DNA of 64,000 nt from Apteryx mantelli. Taxonomy: Eukaryota; Chordata; Aves; Apterygiformes; Apterygidae. The stretch covers positions 44,266,501 to 44,330,500 of the forward strand of contig NC_089980.1 in the NCBI RefSeq assembly GCF_036417845.1. The letters are read 5' to 3'. The notes beneath the pieces were generated by a model. That model worked only from the letters and a program-made list of their open reading frames with translations, was not told the origin of the DNA and ran no database searches. This document shows positions 48,459 through 61,798 of this stretch, in pieces. The translations under genes were made by a program, and so were the position numbers. How positions within the stretch are numbered: position 1 is the first letter of the stretch; each line of letters begins with the position of its first letter.

Positions 48459-48720
48459 CTGCCGCGCCGCCCGGCACCCCGGCCCGGCCCGGCCCGAGGG
48501 TCCCCCCACCGCCCCGCCGCTGTCCTGGCAACCCCCGCGACGCAGGCGGTGACGCACCGGGATCCCCCCAGCCCGCACCCCTTCCCCGGCCCGGCCCCGG
48601 GAGCACCCGCCGCGGGAGCCCCCCGCCTCGGGCCGTGCAAACCCGCATCCCCAAACGGGGCAGCGCTGGAGCCGGGCGCCCGTGGGACGGAGCCCCACGG
48701 GGCAGCCCCACGCCGCGATG

Positions 48721-51700
48721 GGAGCCTGGGGCTGCCGGGGGCAGCTCGGGGGAAAAGCACTAGGGAGAGCCGCTCTGCTCCTGGGAGCGGATGCAACTCT
48801 GCCGACTCTTACCGGCCTTGGGATCCTTCCTCCTGCGGGACACCGCTCTGTTTTCTCCAAGAGGAGCCTTTACCGCTCAGCTCCCCCCGCGCAGACCTGC
48901 CTCCAGCCCCAATGGCAAGAATGTCTGCACGGCAAGGGACAACAAAAATCTCCCGACTGCCCATTTAAATGCCCCCTCCTCCCAGCTCAGACCAGACACA
49001 TGCTCCCTGTAAGCGATACTGCCCTACAGCCGGGGACCCCATCTGTCAGGGTGACAGTGCCGGGGAGGAAGGGGGGTGAGGGAGGAACAACATCTGCCCA
49101 CCACAGTAATGTGGGCTGGCAGGGCAGGGTCCTGTCTCACTACAACGCCTCATTAAAACCCCTGAAGAGGCAGCCAGGTCCAAAATATGTCTGTTTGTCA
49201 TTCCCTCCCAGCCCCAGCAATTGCCACCCTGCTCCCACGAGGGACAGGAATGTGCACAAAGCAGATTGCCAAGGAGAGAGCGGGCAAGGGATGTCCCGAG
49301 ACGTGAAGCACAGAGGAGGCGATGGGGCTTTGGGAACTTGCAGGGCATCCCCAGAGGAAGAGCTGTGATCTGGCTCCATGTGGGGCTGCAGAGCAGACTG
49401 GTAACCAGTGTGGCCTGTGCCTTCCACCTGCGCTTTGCATGCCGGGTTGGCTTGGGGCAAGCAGCCAGGGCCCTGCAGGCCAGTGGACTGCAAGCCAGCC
49501 AGTGTGAGGGTGCAGGCAGGAAGGTCCATGTCTCATGTCTGTGCCCTTCCACTTCCCTCCTGTGTCTAACCTTTGTTTTGTTCCTGGTGGCTGTCTGGCT
49601 TCATTTCCTTCCCTTGTTCCCTTCAAAAACCCTGCCAAGGCCCTACTCTTGACTCTGGGTCAAGCAGAATTTAGGAGAATGAACAGGCATAAGGGACTGA
49701 AAGCTACTGCTCTCCTCTCCATCTTCCAGCTGCCTGATGCAAGCTGTCCCTTGCCCAGAGAGTCCCATCCAAGGGCAGCTGCAATTAGTTCAGGCAGGGT
49801 GACCTTTCCCAGCCCTGTAGATTTCTCTTGGGGAGCCAGCGACGCATGAGGAAAGAGGGCTGGCTGCGCCTCAGCACAGAGACACCATGTGCCTAAATCA
49901 GAAACAGCTCTTCAGCAGCCCTGCTCCAGGCCCAAGAGCTGCTGGATCAGGGGTGATGTGAGCCCCTTGGGACTGGCTTTCTGGAGCCTCCAGACCTTTG
50001 TGCATGTGAGGGTCGGAGGGCTCTTATATGCACACTGCCCCACTGCTCACTGCCTGTGTCCCCCGCAGGGGGGGACAGTGTTACAGGCAGCCAGAAGCGC
50101 CTCAGTGAAGGAAGCAGGAGCCAAAGGCTTTGCTGCAGCTATGTCAGGGTTTCCACTCTCCCAGGAGGGAGCTTCTCCCCTTTTGACAGGGAGGCAGTGA
50201 TTACAGCACTTGGCCTGGTGCTGAGACTCCGGGGTCTCATGGATGACCTTGGGCAAGTTGCTTCCTCTCTCAGTGCCTTGATTTCCCCACCAGCAGGAAT
50301 ATTTCCTTATCATGCAGAGGGCTCTTGCAGTGTCTCTTCGCCTGAGTGGGCTGGAGTCTGTGGAAATAAAAACTTTAGTATCACTGATCAGCAATAGGCA
50401 CTGTAGGGATGGAAGAGAACAGAGATCTTATTCCCTGGAGAGCCTTACCTTAGCACAAAGCTCTGCCCTAGCAGAGGTGAACCTCCCATCCTACAATGCC
50501 TAAGGGGGAAATCCTGTGTCACTCAATCCCATGGGAGAATGGGAGGTGCAGGCCCCGTGCAGAGTTGTTCCTGTGCGTTCCCAGGGGCATCATGTCTGCA
50601 GGTTACACAGCTCAGGGATAGTCTCAAAGGGTGGGGAATGGAAAAATCCTGGGGAACAAAGAGGCTTCAGTGTGTGCCTTCTGCAGGAACTTGTTCCTTT
50701 CTAGGGAACAAGTGCAGGTAACAGCAGAAGTAGTTATTCACACTACTGTACCAGCCAGACGCTTGCAACATCCCAGCACTCAGCTGAAAGTGGGGCAGGG
50801 CTTGTTTGCTAAACTGTTGGGACTCATGGTAAAGAGACTGATTTTTGTGCCAAAGATCCAGAGATTTACCAAGCCCTTTTCCCCATCTGGAAGGTCAGGC
50901 TCTTTGGCCTCATTTCATATTTGGGCAAAAGCACAGCACAAGGGGGAGGGGGTGAAGGGAATTAATCCTGGTCCTATAGTGGATCAGGCATAGAACTGGA
51001 AAGTACATGTAATCTGGAAAGAAAATGAAATCCCACCAACACCTACTTTTCAACTCCAAACACAAGATTTAGGGCACTGGAGTCCCATGAGCTTGTGTGT
51101 CTACTCTAATGCTAGGCCACATCCCCTCTTGGTCCTGATGTTTTACTCCTTGGAGCCAGCTTGTTCCTTGCACCATGCTGAAAACATGCTTGCTGATCTC
51201 CCCCTTCCCAAGGCAAAAGGACTTTGCAGCCCAAAGCTCAGTCTGCACCAGAGATGGCTTATCAGCAAGAGAAAGATTGGATGCCAGGTCTGTCAATTTA
51301 ATAATAACAGGGCCTGTGTGCTGGAGAGGGTGCCCATAGCTCCTTGCTGGTTTTTGGAACAGCCACGGCTACTATTTCTTCCCTCTCCTTAACATACAAA
51401 GAAGTTCCTCTCCAAGTCTTCCCTGACTACTGCTGGTTCTTCATCTCAAGGTCTCCATGGGCCAGAGCAAAGCCACTCTCAGTGCAGGTGGCTGGGGTGC
51501 TCTGGCAGAGGATCATTCGCACTCTGGATATGGGATAAGATGCTGGTGACTGCCCCTGTGTACTCTTTACCAAGGGGCTCAAAAACGCCTCATCAGGTAG
51601 CCCATTCCTTGTTTACCAGGTGCTTATAAGGGCCACTTTCAGGTATCCATTTTCTTTAGCACACCCACTGCACAACCAAGTATCCCTATTTATTTGCCAG

Positions 51701-54700
51701 TGAGGGCTGGGATCCACTTCCCCAGTCCAAACATGCATGTATACCCCTCCATCACTTATCTCTCTCTCTCTCCTCCTGGACACCTCTGGCAGTCAGTTAG
51801 CAGCTGGACATCAGAAAATGAGCAACACAAGATGTCCCTGGGTAGACTGAGGCAGACAAGGAGTCATGCAAAGCCCGCAGAAAGAGTAAGGACGTAAGTG
51901 GGAGAGAAGGGCTGGAAGAAGCACAGCTGGTGTGTGCATGACAAGGGCAGGGGCCATCCTCAAGGCATCGGCGGGACTGTGCAGAGCTGTCCTCTCCCCA
52001 GGACGCTACCCCGCCGCTGCAGGAGAGCATCTGCTGGATGCCAGGGCAGTGACACATCCCGCCGTGCTGCCATGGAGAATGGCCCCTTGTCCAGGCGGAG
52101 ATGGCTCTCGTGGCCCAGTTCCCTCGCCTGCTGATGGGCCGGCAGCAAGGCAGGACACCAGCCTGCCAATTGCACGGGAAAGTCCCAAAGCCCTGGGGAT
52201 TCGGCTTGCCCAAAGTCCAGCCCCTTCTTCCTGCTGAGCAAGGGTGAGCTCACAGCCCACATGCAATGTGGGCAGATCCCGGACTGGAGACAGCCAGTGC
52301 GACTGTCTCAGAGAAGATTATCCACAGGGGCAGGGGTCCTGGCCTGGCACGTCGGAGAGGGCACAATCAGAGGGCCAGGGCTGCCAGACGAGCCAGCCTT
52401 TGGAAAGGACATGGCTTTGTTACCTCCTGATGCAGCCCCTTTCCATCACCATTGCCCCACCCTCAGAGGGAGAGCCCTGTGCCTTGGCAGACAACGGAAA
52501 AATCTGGGAAGGGCTTCACACATCCGTTGAGGACAGTAGCGCTGCAGTGGGCTAGCCTGGCTTGCTGGGCTTTGCCCATGACGCTGTGAGAGGCAAAGGG
52601 GGCCGATGTGAGGAAGGTGGTGGGCTGGGGGCACAGCATGGGAGCAACCTGCCAGCACCCAGCCTGCTCGCTGGGCTGTAGCAGTCCCCGGGCACAGGGC
52701 AGCATCTCTGCTCCACAGGCAGGCAAGACTCTTTCTCTGCCTTAGAGGCTGGCTCCGGACAAAAAAAACTATTAACACCTGCCAATATTTAAGCAGCTCT
52801 CACATGTCCTAGTCTCCATAGGACTTAGCTCTGTACACATGGCACAGAGCACAGAGTAAGCGGGGGTGGATGCTGAGAAGATGAGCATGGCCCTAGGGCA
52901 TCAGGTGTGTAAAATTTATAGGGGTGACCCCCTGAGGGGACAAGGTGCCAGCAGAAAGCCTGGCTGCAGAGAACCATCCCACTGCTCTGGCCATAGCAGT
53001 GGGAACAGGACAGCAGAAAGGGGGAAGGAAGAAGGAGGATGAGAGTCCCTTCTCTGATGAGCTCCCAGCCCTGTTGGGAGGGGACTTGCCAGGCGCACGG
53101 GGTGGCAGCTGTGCTGGCAGGCGGTAGCTGAGAGAGCGTCTGCGGTGGCGGCGGGGAGTACCAGTGGCAATTGAGCACACAGGCCCTGCACAGGAAGAAT
53201 GCCGGCTATTTGTGCTAGAGGAGGGATGTGAGGACTATGAATAGTTCGTTTAATGCACTGTGTCCAGGGCTTGGAAAGCTCTCGGCCTATGCACATTCCC
53301 TGTTTTGCTGCTGGCGCTGAGATGGCAGCTGCTGAAAAAGGCCGAATGCAGCAGCTGCTGTGCCGTACTCTCAGCCCCCAACATCCAGGCCTGCAGCGGA
53401 GCAGACCCCGCTCTGCTCCCTCCCTCACTGTGCACCCTCCTTGCCGCTACCCTGCCAGCTCTGCGGGCCCCCAGCCCGCCTCCCATGGGAGCGTGCACCG
53501 CAGGCCCTCCATCCACCTTGCTGCGGAGCTCAGTCCCTTGGCAAGCAGGATGCCGCTCTGAGTCTCGCCAAGGAGGTGCCAGCTCTGCGGGGGAGCTGCG
53601 CTGGTATTTACCACTGCTCCCCACTCTGCGGGTGGCTGGTGGTGACGATCCCCATGCCACAAGCACTCGGGGCAGGAGAGACAGGGACGAGCCCCGGGTG
53701 GGAGGAGCTGCCAGTGCACGGTGGCTGCGGGGAGACTCCCGGTCCCTGCGGCAGGGAGCCTTGCAGGGGAGCCCGGGGCCAGCTAGCAAGCGCACAGGCC
53801 ACACTCTGCAGCATGGTGGCCACAGCAGCTGCTGCCCTTGCACGTGTCCGGGGCCAGCGGCTCTTCTCAGCTCAGTCCCTGCTTGGCACGCTGGGCCTGG
53901 CCGCATCCCCCCGCACCGCACCAGCCTCCTCTCACACAAAGGCCCCCTTGTGCCCATGGGCCCGGCATTCCCGCAGCTGTGGGCTGAGCGAAACACATCT
54001 GAGGGGGAGCCGGGGCCAGAGCCGGCTGCTGGGGCAGCTGGTGGGGACAGGTGGGCAGGGGCTGTGAGCCCCCACTGCCCTCTTGCCAGCAGACAGGCAT
54101 GCGGTGGGGCAGGAGGGACATGAGCAGCTGGAGGTAGATGGGGAGACACCCATGGGGTGGTCAGGGCGGCGGGAGAGCCCAGGTGGCTGCCGGCCTGTGG
54201 GAGGCAGGTTGATATGGGGGGCCAGTTGGGTGCAGGGACATGGGGTGCAAGGGAAGGCAAGCATCCTGCGGCACTGGGGAGCAGCACCAGCATGGGTGCA
54301 CAGCTGTGTGGGGCTGGAGCATGGCCCGCCAGCAAGTGCCACCTCCCCACCTCGCATACACTCTGGCCTAAGGCACAGGGGAGACCTGTCAAGCATGCAT
54401 AGAAAAAATGCAAATCCCAGGTGCAAGCAGGCACCGGGATGTGAGCGTCAGGCCCCTGCCATGAATGGAGCAAACCAGTGCCGGCTGCTTTGCACTGCTC
54501 ACAACCTCCCAGCCAGCTCAGAAGCAGAAAGCTCGCAGTGGCTCTGGCTGCCTAATACCCACCAGCCTCGAAGACTGGTGGTGCAAGAAAACCCTAAGCC
54601 AACAGCAGTTTTGGCCGCCTCTGGCTCCCCTGAGTTGCTCTTTCTCGTCTTCTTGCACCAGTGTCTAAGCACCCCGCTGGGCCTCCTGGTTGACCCCCTT

Positions 54701-56190
54701 TGGAAACAAGAGCTGGATGACTCTTTGTGGCATTAGTTGGCAGCTGGGGACCCTCCGCCTGCCGATCTCCTGCAAATACTGGGCTCAAAGCCACAGGGGC
54801 CGGCAGGGGAAGGAATCTGCCAGCTGGCACCTGCGGGGAGGGTGTTTCGGTAAGGCTGTGCCGGGACACCTGTCCTCCCAAAGCCGGGGCGACAGGGTGC
54901 CCCACAGCCGGGGGCTGTGTGCACGCGGCGTGGCCCTGCAGCTGGGCGGCAATGACAGCTAGTTGTGCCTGCCTCCCGGGGGCCTGGCTCGTGGGGCTCC
55001 CCCCCCTCCCCAGCAGCTTGGGGACCACATGCCACACTGCCGAGCAGGGAGCTGGGGTGGGCCAGCCCGGGGCACCTCCACCACATGCAGGGCAGCTTGG
55101 CTGTTTACGGGTAGCTGTGAGCCACGTGCAAGTAGGCTGCTGCGGTCTGGCCCAAGGGGAACTTACCGAGGAGAGGGGAATCCCCTGCTGACAGGGATGC
55201 TTCACTTTGCTTGAGCTGCATCCTGGAGGTGCCCATTAGTGCTAAGAGCAGAGCTGGTCCCTTGGCTCCCTCCATCCTCCAAGCTAGGTCAGATCTCCTC
55301 AGAGCTGGCACTGTTCCACCACTGGGAGAGTGGTCCAAGAGCCCTGGGCTAGCACGAAGGTGAGGGACATAAAGGTGCCAGGAGAAGCAAGACAGGTAAG
55401 CGCGCTCCTTTTCCACACACTAAGTACCCCTAGGGCTGTCTGAGCCATGACTCCCTTCTTCAGTATCAGCGACTGGCAGGAGCCAAACATTTTTGGCCCA
55501 ACTAAGGAGTGAATCTGGCTTTGAGCAATGCAGTTAAAATCCTGACCAACCTCCACTCCACTGCCTTTCTCTGTGCAGGTTTCCTGGAAGGTTTTTGCAT
55601 CCAGCTGTAATTTGCATGGCCTCAAAGGAAGGAGCGGGAAATACTGGCCTCCCATAGTTCCTATCCAGGGTCAGATGCCTTGTGTGGTCTCCTCTTCAGG
55701 GTCCAGGCTGCTCTCCAATCCCACCCACTCCATGCTTAACTCCATCCTCTCCAAGCAGCTCCCCTTTCCCCTCCCAGCCTTTCCCAAAGCACATATAGCC
55801 TGGCTTTTAAGAGAAGACCCCAGCTCTGCCACCAGCCCAAGGAAGCCTGGGTCCATGGTAAGAGACAGGGCACTTCAGTACTGACCCCAAAGCTCAGGGA
55901 TAGCAGTGAAATATGGGCAATGCTAATCTGCCTCAGCACAAAGTCCAGCAGTCCAAACCCAGCCTCACTAGCTGCCTTCACGGTAAAGCAGCTGTGTGCT
56001 GCTCAGATGGCACTAGGAAAGCACCGGGGACAGTGGCAATTTAAACTGCTCCAGCTGCTTGCAAAGTAACCACATGTTGTCAGTGTCCAGGAGCAGCCTT
56101 TGGCAAATTCTGGCCAGACCCAGGGCTCTCCTATCTTAAGAGAGCAAGCTGCACAAATATCCATTTGGCAGAGGCTGGGCTGAAACTTCC
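48721..56190. other. Intergenic DNA between CAPN11 and MYMX
   Basis: No gene is supported. Long open frames around 53.2-54.5 kb on both strands reflect high GC content. CAGCTG E-boxes occur at about 49727 and 49779 and again near 51798, compatible with muscle enhancers upstream of MYMX, but such hexamers are common by chance. A TC repeat lies near 51.76 kb. Confidence 0.5.
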
Positions 56191-56199
56191 CCCGTCCCG

Positions 56200-56560
56200 C
56201 CCCATTCCTGCCTGGCAGAAACGCGCTCCTACTCCCGCCCGCAGCGGGTGCCGAGTGCAGGCTTTTCCACTGCTGCAAAAAGCCTAGAAGTAGCCGACAG
56301 CCGTGTCCCCGGGCGGGCTCCCACCCGCACAACATGGGGTCTCGCTGCCCGGGCCTGGCCGCGCTGGGGCCCGCGGCTGCGCCCGGCGCCTCCTGCCTCG
56401 GCGCCGCCGCCGCCGCCGCCTCCCGGGCCGGGCTGGGCCCGCGGGGCAGCGCTGCCCCCTCCCGGCGGCCCCGGCCCGGGCACCCCCGGCGGGCACCCCG
56501 GTGGGCATCGCAACGCTCTCCACCGCACAAGGCTTGCGGGGCCGACAGCATACGCAGCCA
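56200..56560. promoter_or_regulatory. Small CpG island without an assigned gene
   Basis: About 350 bases of CpG-dense DNA with a GCC/CCG run, isolated between CAPN11 and MYMX. Frames are open on both strands, but none looks like a protein. It may be an alternative or noncoding-RNA promoter, or an orphan island. Confidence 0.5.
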
Positions 56561-57477
56561 CAGCAGCACCCAGCTCTCCCTGCCGGGAAGCGAACACGGC
56601 AGGGACATTTAGCTGTTATCAGCTGCACCCCAAAAACCTGGCCCTTGCGCTGTGGAGGAGCTTTCCCCTGCCCCGCGCCCCGTGTTGGGCTGTGCCCCAG
56701 CTGCCACATGCCCCTTGCTCGAAGCTTGTAACGTCAAAGTTTGCAGAAAAGGCATTTTTTACTAGTACTTGACCGCTTTAGGGAGGTTGCGCACATTTGT
56801 GTGTCTGTGCAGCCACCCTCATGGCACCTTGGCTGCCTACATCCAACCGCTTAGACATGGGCACATGGCAACTTGTGCTGAGCACAAAAAGCAGCATGTG
56901 GGAGAAAGCTATAGGGGCCTCTCCTCAGTAATGGCCATGCTTCCCACTGCCTATTCACATTTGGTATTATCTTGGAAATGAATAATGTGGCTTGTTCTTG
57001 AAGACCACTGCTCTCCAAAACCTCCTTTACGTTGTGCTGCTCCTGCACGTCAGCACTAAGACCCACATGCAAAGGAAGACGGAAGTGAGGTTCATAAAGC
57101 CCTGGTGGCGACGGATCCCTCTATCCCCATGGTAAGAGTAGTACCTGGTGTTGATCCTCCACTTGTGCCCAAGAGAATCAGCATATCCCAGCCTCTCATC
57201 CTCACCCTAGCCCAGGCCCAGCAGCCATCTACTGCCCCTTGCTCCAGTGCTGCCATACTTAGCATCTCTACTCCTGCCTAGGCTTGTGTGGAAACACATC
57301 AAACCACAGCCTGAAGTTGGACCCTGCTCCCACCCTCCCTGCAGAGTCCTCCTCTGCTCCACCTCTCTCTTGCAAGGCCCAGCCTAGCCTGGGAAGGCCA
57401 CAGCCCCACGAAGAGCAAGGATGTGCTGCCCCCATCCCTCTAGGCACTGCCTGGGCCATGTTTCCGACAGATCTCTG

Positions 57478-57483
57478 TTTATT
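57478..57483 (-). terminator. Candidate polyadenylation signal of CAPN11
   Basis: Minus-strand AATAAA about 1.43 kb past the CAPN11 stop codon. I saw no canonical hexamer nearer, so either the 3' UTR is long or a variant signal is used. Confidence 0.4.
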
Positions 57484-58911
57484 ATTTGGAGTACACAGTG
57501 AGCATGGAGAGGAAGCAGCTTTGCCAACAAGGCAGAGTGGTTATTGCTGCAGGCACATTTTCCAGCAGCGACAGGGGCATGGGGGAAAACGGAAGTGTCT
57601 TGCCTACATCTATAGGGCAAAGGATGGGCCTTTGCCCACTGCCAAGCTAGAGCCACCCCCTTACCACAGGAAAACAGTGAAGAGAGTGCAGGAGTGCGGA
57701 GAAGTGCAAATCAGTTTGCACAGGGGCCCATCTGTGCTGGGTAGAGGAGCCCAAAGGAGGAGGGGAGTGTAGCAGTGTGTGATGGTAGTGTAAAAAAGGA
57801 TGAGAACATCTGTGAGGAGAAAACCCCCCTCAAGCCAATCCCACCCCTTCCTGCTGAGCAGAGCTCCCCTCTGCTCCGTGGGAGGTAGCTCCCTGGTGGC
57901 ACCAGGCCCCTGCCCTGGCAGAGAGCCGTGAGCAGGCACAGTGGCAGGAAGGAAGGCAGGAGGCCAGGGCCAAGTGCCCACGGTAGTTCCTGCGCTGGCC
58001 TCAGTGCAGTGAACCTGCTGCTGTGGGAAAGCAGTGGCACTATGGTGGTGGCACTCCTGTGCCCACATGGGAAGAGACACCCAATGCACTGTGCTAGGGG
58101 GTGGCAGACGATCACGTGGTGGGAGAACTCCCCAAACATTCAGTGCTTAAGTTATGGGCTTGGCCCTACTGCAGGGCAAAGATAAGGTAGGAGGCATGTG
58201 TTCAAGGCCACACAAAAGGAGTCTGTGGGAGGAGGAACCAAATTGCTGGTGTCCTGATCCACACAGGACCCCATGCTTTGGTTATGTTACCCTTTAGAAA
58301 GCGTGTGGTGGTGATGAGTGCAGTGGAAAGAGTACGGGCCTTCCTCCTCCCTATGGCACGCACTCTCCTCCCACCAGGACGTTCCCAGGAGGCCAACCCT
58401 GGTGCCCCAGGGACCAGCTGCCTCTGTTGGAGCAACGTAATAGATGTTGATGCTCCCAGCATGAAGGTAACATATGCCAGGAGGAAGCAACACGAGTCGT
58501 CCCCCCTGCCTTCTCCCCACAGCTCCTTCCGCTCCCTGCTCTGGGGCCACGCTTGAGCCTGCTCCTTCACTCGCCTCCACAATGGTTGCCATAAAGCCAG
58601 GTACAGTGATGCACAGGCACTCCCCTGCTGCCTGCCCTCCTCCTGTTCTGGGGTGGGGAGAGAGGAGAGGGAAGAGCGGAAAAACAGCCCAGAAGAAGAG
58701 AAGGGCAGCCCCTGTCTGCCTTGGACCCTGCAAAATGGTCCACAGGAGATGGTGGGGTGAGTCTTGCCGGGAGGTAGGGCAGGGCTGGTGGCTCAGCATG
58801 GGATGGAGCAAGGGGAGGGAGAATATCCTGTGTCCATGAATCCAAGGGCAGGCACTTGGAGTTGGCCTGGCCCGCCGGGGTGTCCTAGCTGCAGTGGATC
58901 TGTTGTGGCTC

Positions 58912-61798
58912 TTAGCCGCACATCGTCAGCAACAGCCACTGCAAAAGAGAGGGAGACAGTATGAGTAAGGGGTGTTGGACTCCCAACATTTCGATAGCCC
59001 CCTGAGAGAAATGGAGTTTGAAGCAATCTCCTTTCCCATCTCTCTGGATCTTTCATGGGTTCTTTCCTTACCTTACCCAAGGGGATGGAGGGCTTTCCAC
59101 CTCCTGACCCAGTGCCTCAGCCCCAAGTCCCCGCACCCTCTGGACCCACGGCCCAGGGCTGCTGGGCTGAGCTCTCACCTCGGAGATGTTCATCACAGCA
59201 GTGCCGGTGCCTTCGGGGTCCATGCTGCGGAAGAACCCTGCAGGCCACAAGAGCAAGCTGAGCTATATGCCCTTCTCCCCCTGCCCTCCCTGTCCCAGGG
59301 CTGGCACTCACTGAACATGGCCTCCAGCTTGACCAGGCAGCTGACAAAGTTGTCGAAGTCCACACCCATGCTGGAGTCTGCATAGCGGGCTACCACCACC
59401 TGATGCAGCTTGTTGTTCAGCTTGAAACCTGAAAGGCAGAGCAGTCAGCACCCAGGGAAGTCAGGAGAGGAGGATGAGACTCCCAAAGCTCCCAACCAAG
59501 GGGAGGTGGTGAGCCCAGACTTAGCAGGAAGAAGGGATGCTCTCCACAGAGCTACAGACCATTGCTAGATGAACAGTTAAGCTCTGGATCAAACCCTATA
59601 GGTCGGAGAGGGACAGAAGTTGGGACCATCTTGCCTGGATCCCCGATCCCAAGGCTGCCAGCATTCAGCATGGCTGGGTTGGAGAGAGCCCAGCCCAGAC
59701 GTGGGCCCTAATCCCCCTACCACAACAGATTGGCTGAAAGCATGCAACAAAGGCCAGTATCGCACTTCTCCTGCATGGGATGGGGGTCCCACAGGGGTCC
59801 CACAGCAGGAGCCCCATTCCTTCACTCCCAGCCCAGCCTCATCCTTCTCTACACCCACCTGCTGACTCTAGAGCCATGCGCATTTCATATGAACTCATGG
59901 TGCCCGATTTATCCAGGTCGTGCTGACGGAAGATGTTCTGCAAAAAGATCACAGAGGATGTAAAGGGCAGGCTCTCCTCCTTTCTCCATTCCGGCCATTC
60001 CCTTGCAGGGTTTCCCACTGCACCATGTGTTGTGCCCCACTCTCCTTACCAGCCAGCTCCGGATCTTGTTCCACAGGATCTGGAACTCCACCAGCCCAAG
60101 GCGGGCGCTGCCATCTTTCTGGGGAGCAGCAAATCAAGGAAAAAACAAGCAAGCAAAAGGGGTGTAATAAAGGCATGTCCTGAGACAAAGCAATCAGACC
60201 CCAACCACCTTGGGTGAGAAAGGGCATTTCAGCCAGACCACATTCAATCTGGCCAGTTCCTTTTTAACTTCCCCTCTCCTTCCTGCACCATAAGGAAGAT
60301 CGGAGCCCGCAACCCATCAGGGAAAGTGCAATGCTTAGAACAGCTGCTGTGCTGTTCCCCAGAAAGGGCTGCACTTCTGCTCTGCACAGCACTCTGCTGC
60401 AGTGTTGTCAGAGCAACAGCAGGCTGGCACGCAGCTAAAAGGATGTTGCAGGGCCAGACTAAAGAAGGGGCCTGGAGCTATCCCTCTACCCTGGCCTCCA
60501 ACTGCATGTCCTTATGCAAGCAGGAACATAGACTGCTGCTGCAATTGTTTTTTCCCCTCATTTTTAACCATCAGTCAAGATGGATTTGGGGAGAGGACAC
60601 CCCTCTTTCCCTTTCAGGAATGCCTCAAAGCCTGCGCGATGTTATAGCTTATCATCCTAGGGTGAAGCAGGACCTCTGTCTGGTGTTTGTGAGCCCGTGG
60701 AGAAGTGAAGCATCGGGTCCAGAGGGGAAGGTTGAAAGCATGAGCACAGCCAGGCTGGGGTTCTGGCAGCAGAGAGGGAGCAGGCCAGGGCCCAAAACAA
60801 GCAGGAGAACTCACAGCTGTTTCCAGGAAACCAGCTACTGCAGCCCAGACGGTCCACAGAGCTACAGGCTAAATCCGCACGTGCATATAGCAGACATCCC
60901 TGAAGCCCTTGTGGGGCAGTTGCAAGGACCCCTTCCCTTCCCCCACTTGAAGAGCTAGGCAAGACCCCGCCACAGCTCCTGCGGAGAAAAGTTTCCCTGC
61001 CGGAAGGTTGAGTGCTAGGGAATCTGGCCCTTGCCCACAGTGCTGAGAGGATACATCCATCAGATTGACCATATTGCGGCAAGAATCCAGGCTGAATCCA
61101 TCTGTCTTCAGATCTTTGTCTAAGGAGGAGGGAGATTGTGTGCATCAAAACACTACCTGTCAACCAGGCAAGGGCCATAGGGAGAAAGAGCAGTACTTAC
61201 GCCTAGCGATGACTCTGTTCAGGATAGTCCTGAGCTCAAAGACACTGATTTCCATGTCCTGCAGCAAGAACAGAGTTAGTAGTACCCTTGTCTGCACCCA
61301 CCCCTTTTCCCTCTCCCAGCTGGGATGGAGGGCTGCTCTCCATCCCACTTGCAGCCCTTCCTCCATTGCTGCCCAAACACCTCCACCTTATTCACAAAAT
61401 ACCAGGGTGCTGTGAAGTTTCCTGCATGCCCAGAATGGTTCAGGCCACAGCTGGACTCTCCTTCCCCAAATCTGCTCCAGGCATGCCACCCCTGGGGGGA
61501 GCTGGGCCAAGCTGCAGCTACTTGTCTGCAGCCCTGGGGCTGAGTGAGCTTGGGGCAGGTAGAAGCTCGCTGGCTGGGAAGAAGTAGGTGGCACCAGGAG
61601 ACCCTGGGATGTCCAAGAGCCTCCAGGAGCCCTGCCTTAGGGAAGCCCCTACTCCTCAGTCTGTGCAGCTCTAACAGCCAGAGGTCCTGTCCCTTCCCCA
61701 TGCTTCCCAGAGCTTGCCGCAGCTATACCCACCTCCCCTGCCAGCTGCTGGAACATGTTCCTGAAGCCATCCTCTATGTCATCTTCAGAAATTTCCTC
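58912..61798 (-). other. CAPN11: PEF (penta-EF-hand) domain of the calpain
   Basis: EF1 is [14 protein letters not shown]2 is [14 protein letters not shown]3 is [12 protein letters not shown], a canonical loop with Asp1, Asp3, Ser5, Thr7 and Glu12. EF4 ([13 protein letters not shown]) is degenerate, as in other calpains. EF5 ([13 protein letters not shown]) lacks an acidic residue at position 12; in this family EF5 mediates pairing with the small subunit. In EF2 the usual Gly at loop position 6 is Ala. Confidence 0.85.

Larger units (their letters stand above)
47590..48720 (-). promoter_or_regulatory. CpG island spanning MYMX and exon 1 of the spectrin-repeat gene
   Basis: About 1.1 kb of extremely CpG-rich sequence with many GC boxes and a short CGCA repeat near 48.33 kb. 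It covers the whole MYMX ORF and the region upstream of exon 1 of the spectrin-repeat gene. It probably carries the start sites of one or both genes. No TATA box is evident. Confidence 0.75.

Noticed and set aside
47143-48552. A 469-codon plus-strand frame across the MYMX CpG island
   Set aside because: It is the antisense shadow of exon 1 and MYMX. Its Arg/Pro/Gly/Ala composition is what CpG-rich DNA gives in any frame.
53250-54473. A 407-codon open frame on the minus strand, with overlapping long plus-strand frames
   Set aside because: Several frames are open at once in GC-rich DNA. The product is rich in Cys, His, Trp and Pro, with no domain, no splice context and no start context.
48271-58911. 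CH-domain exons of a conventional beta-spectrin upstream of exon 1
   Set aside because: The minus strand was read for the typical actin-binding helix motifs and none was found, so the CH-less architecture stands within this window.
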